A stretch of 64,000 bases of DNA. It comes from Gossypium raimondii. Lineage: Eukaryota; Streptophyta; Magnoliopsida; Malvales; Malvaceae. Both the position numbers and the translations under genes were made by a program. Every line of letters starts with the position of its first letter. Position 1 is the stretch's first letter. Below are positions 57,760-64,000 of the stretch, piece by piece. The stretch lies in the NCBI RefSeq assembly GCF_025698545.1, contig NC_068573.1, positions 6,763,001 through 6,827,000 of the forward strand, written 5' to 3'. The notes under the pieces were generated by a model. The model was given only the letters and a program-made list of their open reading frames with translations. It had not been told where the DNA came from and did no database searches.

Positions 57760-60700
57760 TATTGATAATTGTTTTGCTATTATTGGGTATCCTGAATGGT
57801 GGGGAGATCGACCCCGAGGAACTGTGAAGGGTGGAAGCTGTGGCAAGGATTCAGGCCAACGTCAATCAAACGGTCAAGGACGAGGGGGGCAGCGAGCTAA
57901 TGCTGTCCGGACCCACACAGAGGGAGTATCATCTTCAAATGCTAGCACTGATGATACGGAAGCAAACACTTTGCCTGGGCTTAGCAATGAACAATGGCAA
58001 GTTTTTTTCCAAATCTTAAAGGGTATGAGCTCAACTACGACTGAGAAGATGACGGGTAAGAAATTGTCTTGGATTATTGACACAGGAGCGTCAAATCATA
58101 TGACGGGTAATTTAAAATTTTTACATAATATTCATAAAATTCCTAATTGTCCCGTTGGGTTACCGGATGGGAGTGAATCTGTGGCTACTTTGGAAGGATC
58201 TGTTGCTCTTGGAGGAGATTTATTGTTGTGAAATGTTCTATTTGTGCCGAATTTGACATGCAATCTTATCTCTGTGTCACAACTTATGGAAAATGATTCT
58301 TGCTTTATCCAGTTCACAGAAAAATTATGTGTTATACAAGACCGTACCTCGAGGATACTGATTGGAGCGGGTGAACAAAGGGATGGACTCTACTACTTTC
58401 AGGAAATTCCAAGGATCAAGGCAATGAGGTTGACTGCCAGTAACTCGTTAGAAATGTGGCACAAGCAGTTAGGTCATCCATCTATACAGATGACTAAACT
58501 TGTTTCGAAGGTAGATAGAGATAGTAGGGATGAGATTTTGAATAAATGTTGTGATGTGTGCCTTCGAGCAAAACAAACTAGAGAAGTTTTTTTCTTTAAG
58601 TGAACATCGTGCAGATGATATTTTTGAATTAATACATTGTGATTTATGGGGTCCTTATAACACTTTGTCTACTTATGGAGCATCATATTTTCTGACAATA
58701 GTTGATGATTTTTCAAGGAGTGTGTGGATTTTCTTGATCAACAATAAATCTAAAGTACTTTTAATGTTTAAAAATTTCTTCACTATGATCAATCGACAAT
58801 TTGATAAACAAGTAAAGATGGTACGTAGTGACAACGGGAAAGAATTTACTTGCATGGAGAATTATTTTGTGGAACATGGTATTATTTTCCAATCTTCATG
58901 TACCGGCACTCCACAACAAAATGGGAGAGTCGAAAGAAAGCATAGGCACATCTTAAATGTTTGCGTGCTCTTAGATTTCAAGGATCACTTCCTATCAAGT
59001 TCGGGGTGAGTGCATTTTGACCGCAGTTACCTAATTAATCGAACTCCCTGTTCGGGTTTAAATGGAAAGACGCCATATGAGGCTTTCTATGGTCGACAAC
59101 CAGATTTTGGTCACCTAAGAATTTTTGGATCTTTGTGTTACGCTCACTGTAAGACTAGAGATAAGTTTGTCAGCCGAAGTAGAAAATGTGTGTTCATGGG
59201 TTATCCTTATGGGAAGAAAGGTTGGCGTTTATATGACTTAGAAAAACTGGAATTCTTTGTCTCTAGAGATGTTGTTTTCTTTGAAGATCAATTTCCTTTT
59301 GCTACAGCTTTTGCAAATCAGTCCATGATCGACACAATTGCACTCCCTCAAAGTGAAGGACTTGACGAGGCATGGAATGAGGTAGCAGTTTCAAATGATA
59401 GTCAAGCTACTGACGTAGATGAGTAGCAGGCTGAAAATGAAAGTAGCGAAACTGATACTCGAAATAGTGAGGAAGAGTTGGGATGTGGATGGCGTTTAAA
59501 GCAGTCCTCAGTTCGGTTGCGGGACTTTGTCATACACACCATTCAGAAGAAAAGTCCATCCCCGAAATTCTCCCCTCCACGACATTCGCAAGGTAAGCCC
59601 TATCCTATAGCACATTATGTGAACTGTGATAAATTTTCTGTGCAACATCAAAATTTTCTTGCAGCCATTACCGCAGAACGAGAGCCGAAATCTTATTCTG
59701 AAGCTGCTAGAAGCAAAAAATGGCGTGATGCCATGTCAAGTGAAATTGAGGCTTTAGAAAAGCAAAGAACTTGGGAGATTGAGGATCTTCCGAAAGGGAA
59801 AAAGGCACTCGGATGTAAATGGGTGTATAAAATAAAACATCACTCTGATGGCTCCGTTGAACGATTCAAAGCTCGTCTTGTGATTCTTGGTAATCATCAA
59901 GTGGCTGGAATTGACTACACTGATACATTTGGACCAGTTGCAAAGATGGTTACTGTTCGAGTTTTTCTTGCTATTGCTGCAGCCAAGTAATGAGAATTAC
60001 ATCAAATGGATGTGCATAATGCTTTTCTACATGGTGATCTTCAGGAGGAAGTTTATATGACGATACCACCCGGATTTCGAGTAACACAACCGGGAAAAGT
60101 GTGTAAGCTTCGAAAATCTCTTTATGGGCTCAAGCAAGCGCCAAGATGCTGGTTTGCCAAGCTTTCGACAGCCTTAAAAGATTATCGATTCAAACAATCG
60201 CATTCGAATTACTCTCTTTTTACCTTGCAAAGAGATACATCTCAAGTCAATGTTCTCGTTTATGTTGATGATTTGATTATCTCAGGTAATAATCATGAAG
60301 CTATTGAGTCTTTTAAATCTTATCTCAGTGATTGTTTTCATATGAAGGATTTAGGACCCTTAAAATATTTTCTTGGGGTGGAAGTTGCGCGTTCTCCAGA
60401 GGAGATTGTTTTGAATCAACGCAAATACATTCTTGACATCATCTCGGAAGTTGGACTTTTAGGAGCCAAACCAGCAAGTATTCCTATTGAGCAGAATCAT
60501 AAGTTAGCTCTTGCTACAGGTTCTTTTTTAAATGATCCAGAACCGTATCGTCGTTTGGTTGGACGACTTATTTATTTATGCTTCACAAGACCGGAGCTTG
60601 CATACAGTGTTCATATTTTATCTCAATTCATGCAACAACCATGCATTGATCATTGGAATGCAGCACTTCGAGTTGTTCGTTTCTTGAAAGGAACTCCGGG

Positions 60701-61223
60701 TCAATGAGTGTTTTTGAGTAGCAAAAGTGATATGCGGTTGTACGGTTGGTGCGATACGGATTGGGCTGGTTGTCTGTTGACAAGACGATCACTCACAGGA
60801 TGGTTGATTTTCTTGGGCACTTTTCCGGTATCTTGGAAGACAAAGAAACAACACACGGTGTCTCTGTCTCGATCCTCCGCAGAAGCCGAATATCGATCCA
60901 TGGCTGTGACCACATGTGAACTCAAGTGGTTAAAGGGATTATTAGGTAGTCTTGGAGTCTCTCATCTGCACTCAATAACGCTTGCTTGTGATAGTCAAGC
61001 TGCTCTTCATATATCTCACAATCCGGTCTTCCATGAGCATACCAAACATATCGAGGTGGATTGTCATTTTGTTCGGGATGAAATTCTCGAAGGCAATGTG
61101 AAACCTACCTATGTTCCAACAACGTCACAACTTGCAGATATATTTACCAAGGCTCTTGGTCAGACATCTTTTCGTTCTCTCCTTTGCAAGTTGGGCATCC
61201 GTGATCTTCGTGCTCCAACTTGA
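57704..61223 (+). pseudogene. copia pol polyprotein, broken
   Basis: Domains in order. Zinc knuckle CSHCKQPGHDIDNC. Aspartic protease WIIDTGASNHM. Integrase HHCC (WHKQLGHPS...CDVCLRAK) and D-D-E core (DDFSRSVWIF, RSDNGKEF, TPQQNGRVERKHRHI). Reverse transcriptase (MDVHNAFLHGDLQEEVYM, YVDDLIISG). RNase H (DTDWAGC, SSAEAEYRSMA, HTKHIEVDCHFVRD), ending at TGA 61221-61223. In-frame stops at 58229 (TGA), 59007 (TGA), 59424 (TAG), 59988 and 59991 (TAA, TGA) and 60705 (TGA); frame changes near 58585 and 58960-59010. The catalytic residues themselves are still visible, so the damage is mostly nonsense and indels. Confidence 0.9.
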
Positions 61224-61229
61224 GGGGGG
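61220..61229 (+). promoter_or_regulatory. Polypurine tract of the copia element
   Basis: TTGAGGGGGG directly before the 3' LTR; it overlaps the end of the pol frame. Confidence 0.8.
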
Positions 61230-61468
61230 TATTGGAATTAATTCTGTAAATATGTATGGTAGTTTTTGTGTATATCTCTTTTCTTTTAATTAGGAGATTA
61301 GATGCTAAAGTTTAGGAGATAATATTTTGGTTTAATTAGGAGATTAGATGCTAAAGTTTAGGAGATAATATTTTGGTTTCTATCTTTGTATTTTACCATG
61401 TATATATGTTCTTGATTTTGGGAGGAATGAGAGACAGAGAAAATTCCCACAATTCTTGTTATTTTTCA
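61230..61468 (+). repeat. 3' LTR of the copia element
   Basis: Begins TATTGGAATTAATTC and ends TTATTTTTCA, followed by the AAAGA target duplication. Near-identical to the 5' LTR. Confidence 0.9.
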
Positions 61469-61473
61469 AAAGA

Positions 61474-62617
61474 CATTTTTTATTTACTAATTTTGTTTTG
61501 TTATAAATAAATGTTATTTTTTGTTGTTTTTGATTTATTTCAGAATTAATTTTAATTTTATTTTTGTAAGGTATAATTTAGTTAAAAGAGCTATTAAGGT
61601 ATATTTGTATTTATTTTATATTTTCATTTATAAGTTTTTTTAATATTTATTCAAGTAAAAAGCCTATTTATGTTATGTAGAAAGAATGTTTTATTTTTTT
61701 ATGTAATTTATTTGTCATGTGTGTTTTAGGTTTATTAGATTTATTTTTATGTAATTTATTTGGCATGTTATTTTATTATTTTAATATGATTTTTTATTTT
61801 TTATGTAGGTAAAAGATGAGACCATTGAGATGGAATTTCGAATGAGACCATTGAGTTGGAATTTATGAGATAAATTAGGAATAAGAGTTTACGTGTTCTA
61901 ATTTTTTTAGATTTTATAATTGAGAATAAGAGTTTATGTGTTTTAAATTTTATTTTATGTTTTTTTATAAATATTATAATTGAAATTTCTTTTGAATCCT
62001 TCTATGCAAAAAAAATATTTTTGACAATAATTAAGTTGGCATGTTATTATATATATTATCTTTTAAACCAATACATTTTACTTATTATCATTTTAAAATA
62101 ATAATAACAATATTCGTATTTATTATGTTGAGATGATTTATGTTATGTTTCTGTTATATTTTTTGACTGATATATTATTTTATTATTCTAATAGATTTTT
62201 TTATTTTATATGTAGGTAAAATATTAGACGATTGAGATGGAATTTGTGAATGGGACCATTAAGTTGGAATTTGAGTTGAAATTTATAAGATATATTTATT
62301 TTGTTAATGTAGTATAGCAAAAAATATGATGTGGACAAAACTGTTTGATATTTTTGTAATTAAAAGTAATATATACAATTTAGGTATTTTGATAAATATT
62401 TAAAATGCATCAAACTTAGAAATTAATTATCGAAATGTGTTTTGAAATTGCAAGTATCGAAATGGGTTCATTGATTAAGAACGATGATCACATATCAAAC
62501 ACAGTTAATAATATGGTAATATATTGTTATTTTTTATTCACGGGTTCCCTTAAAAAAGTTTCACGTCATTTATAGAAATAAATTATGTTATAATAACTAT
62601 TTTCTGTAATTTAATAG
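61474..62617. other. AT-rich DNA with a duplicated segment, left flank of the PMD pseudogene
   Basis: A segment of about 100 bp (TTATTTTATTATT, then ATGTAGGTAAAA, GATTGAGATGGAATTT and GACCATTGAGTTGGAATTT) occurs at 61765-61863 and again at 62170-62272, spacing about 405 bp. No ORF. If the pseudogene at 62618 had an upstream exon, it was not recognised here. Confidence 0.5.
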
Positions 62618-64000
62618 TGTCAAGGCCCGTACCGTGCATTGAGGGGTTGGGTGAATGGTTTAGGATATCCCCCGGATGAACGATTGATGTCATACTTGGA
62701 GTTAGCTGGATTATGGTCAGCAGCATTGATCCGGATATTTGATTTGCGGTATGATTTAATATCCGCATTGGTCGAGCATTGGCGCCCGGAGACCTACACT
62801 TTTCATTTGTCGTGTGGGGAGTGCACCGTCACTCTGGAGGATGTTGCACTGCAACTTAGGCTCCTAATTGACAGGAGTGTCATAACAGGCGTAAGTATGA
62901 TATCTGAGCCGGCCGCCCTTTGTTATAGCCTACTAGGTGTCTCGCCCAATGATGTTGAGTCCAAATTTACGGGTTTGAGATTTTCATGGCTGAAAGCAAA
63001 TTTTGAACATTTATCAATTAATGCCACTGAGCAGGAGGTGATGTGCGAAACTTGAGCATACATTATGCATATTATAGGGGGTGTACTGATGTCGGATATG
63101 AACAACAATAGGATTCATTTGATGTATTTAACCCTATTAATTGATTTGCAGAATGTTTGCTTGTATAGTTGGGGTTCCACAGTTTTGGCTATGTTGTATC
63201 ATGAGTTTTGTCGGATGACAAAGCCTGATATCGTAGACATAGGTGGATGCCTCATATTGCTGCAGTATTGGGCTCTTTACCGGATGTCATTATTGGCATT
63301 GGTTAGTCACCAAGCATACGTATTTCCACTGGTGAATATGTGACAAAATTTTACTTTTTATAGCAATTAAGTGTCATATTTTTTTAATGATATTATTCAA
63401 ATGATACTATTCTAACATGTAATTTGTTTTCGTAGATGGAGTACCAATTCGGGTATCGGGAGGTCATGCATTGTTCCGATATATCGTCTAATGATTGAAC
63501 AATATGTCGGGGAAAGGGTAAGTTATTCCAATATTCGTGACATGTAATTACTTTGTATATCTTACTCGAACCGTGTTAAATTTTAACCATATTATTAATC
63601 GTGCAGTTCATCTGGATGCCGTATTGAAGACTGGAAATTGTGGCAATTAGACCCTCGTCTTCCCACATTCATTCACACATGTGGTGCATTAACGCACCCA
63701 TTATCAATTTCCAGACAATCGAGTGGTATAATGGGGATCGAGTACTCCGGCAGTTTGGTTGCATCCAGTATATATCAGCTCTGCCAATGCAGTTGGGGAA
63801 GATCCACGGGATTAACAAGAAAGGAAAACATGGAAATAATTAGGGGATTATGCACCATAAATATATTACAGTGTGGGATAATCAGATGGCGCAGAGACCT
63901 CAGATGGATATTTCTTTTGATTTGCAACCATCGTTAGAGTACATACAATGGCATACCAGTACGGGAAAACCATATTTACTTGGTGCGCTATCGACTGTAG
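62618..64000 (+). pseudogene. Plant mobile domain (MAIN-like) pseudogene, runs off the window
   Basis: Exon 1 (62618-63339) reads GLGYPPDERLM, YLELAGLWSAALIRIFDLRY, ALVEHWRPETYTFHLSCGEC, TVTLEDVALQLRL, AYIMHIIGGVLM and GGCLILLQYWALYRM. Exon 2 (63436-63517) reads WSTNSGIGRSCIVPIYRLMI. Exon 3 (from 63607) reads FIWMPY, CINAPIINFQTIEWYNGDRV, LRQFGCIQYI, then QMDISFDLQPSLEYI to the window end. This is the plant mobile domain (PF10536) of MAIN/MAIL-like proteins, often found in Mutator-like elements. GT-AG splice sites are kept. Three nonsense codons break it: TGA at 63053, TGA at 63625 (both where Arg CGA is expected) and TAG at 63841 (Trp TGG expected). All are C-to-T or G-to-A type. A remnant, probably from a mobile element; the 3' end is outside the window. 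Confidence 0.85.

Larger units (their letters stand above)
56656..61468 (+). mobile_element. Ty1/copia LTR retrotransposon, full length, coding broken
   Basis: Two LTRs of about 240 bp flank gag-pol in the order gag, protease, integrase, reverse transcriptase, RNase H, which defines Ty1/copia. An exact AAAGA target duplication (56651-56655 and 61469-61473) shows one clean insertion. The LTRs differ at only about three positions, so the insertion is young. Several in-frame stops and at least two or three frameshifts break the polyprotein, so it cannot move on its own. Short LTRs suggest the Ale/Retrofit group, an inference. Confidence 0.93.

Overview
The window looks like gene-poor nuclear DNA of a dicot plant. 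It is AT-rich, has split genes with GT-AG introns, and is filled with nested retrotransposon LTRs and small DNA transposons. Several repeat styles (LTR-like blocks beginning TGTAAC and ending GTTACA, degenerate CCGTGTGG runs, many plant-mobile-domain relics) recall cotton (Gossypium, Malvaceae). That assignment is from memory of repeat style and is not proven here.

Region by region. 1-4937: the 3' end of an LTR retrotransposon with its 3' LTR, split by a 3.2-kb LTR-like insertion. 4943-8975: a roughly 0.9-kb direct duplication around further LTR debris. 10562-12127 (minus) and 33739-35289 (plus): two intact, intronless AAA-ATPase genes of the plant mitochondrial AATP1/OM66-like type. They are the genic cores of a large inverted duplication whose shared upstream DNA includes an LTR-like repeat present before the duplication. 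Between them lie nested solo LTRs with clear target-site duplications (16731-18230 inside 15646-19622; 21299-22530), MITEs, and a broken ribosomal protein L23 (uL14) gene at 27854-28437. 37071-44312: LTR fragments, the 3' end of a dead LINE with a poly(A) tail, and several TIR elements. 44690-45560: a long fold-back element. 46476-47065: a solo LTR. 48732-49302 (minus): a cluster of four C/D-box snoRNAs behind a telo-box/site II/TATA promoter. 50647-55055 (plus): a seven-exon prolyl 4-hydroxylase gene with a C-terminal ShK domain and a 2.0-kb hAT-like element in intron 1. 56656-61468: a complete-length but broken Ty1/copia retrotransposon with near-identical LTRs. 62618-64000: a plant-mobile-domain (MAIN-like) pseudogene that runs off the window.

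The genes do not form a pathway. Cellular functions likely still encoded are the two AAA-ATPases, the P4H-like protein (open reading frame intact, but one iron ligand replaced) and the snoRNA cluster. The four snoRNA antisense elements fall into two pairs aimed at neighbouring sites in 25S and 18S rRNA. Everything else is mobile or decayed DNA. All calls were made by eye from the sequence; no similarity search was run.
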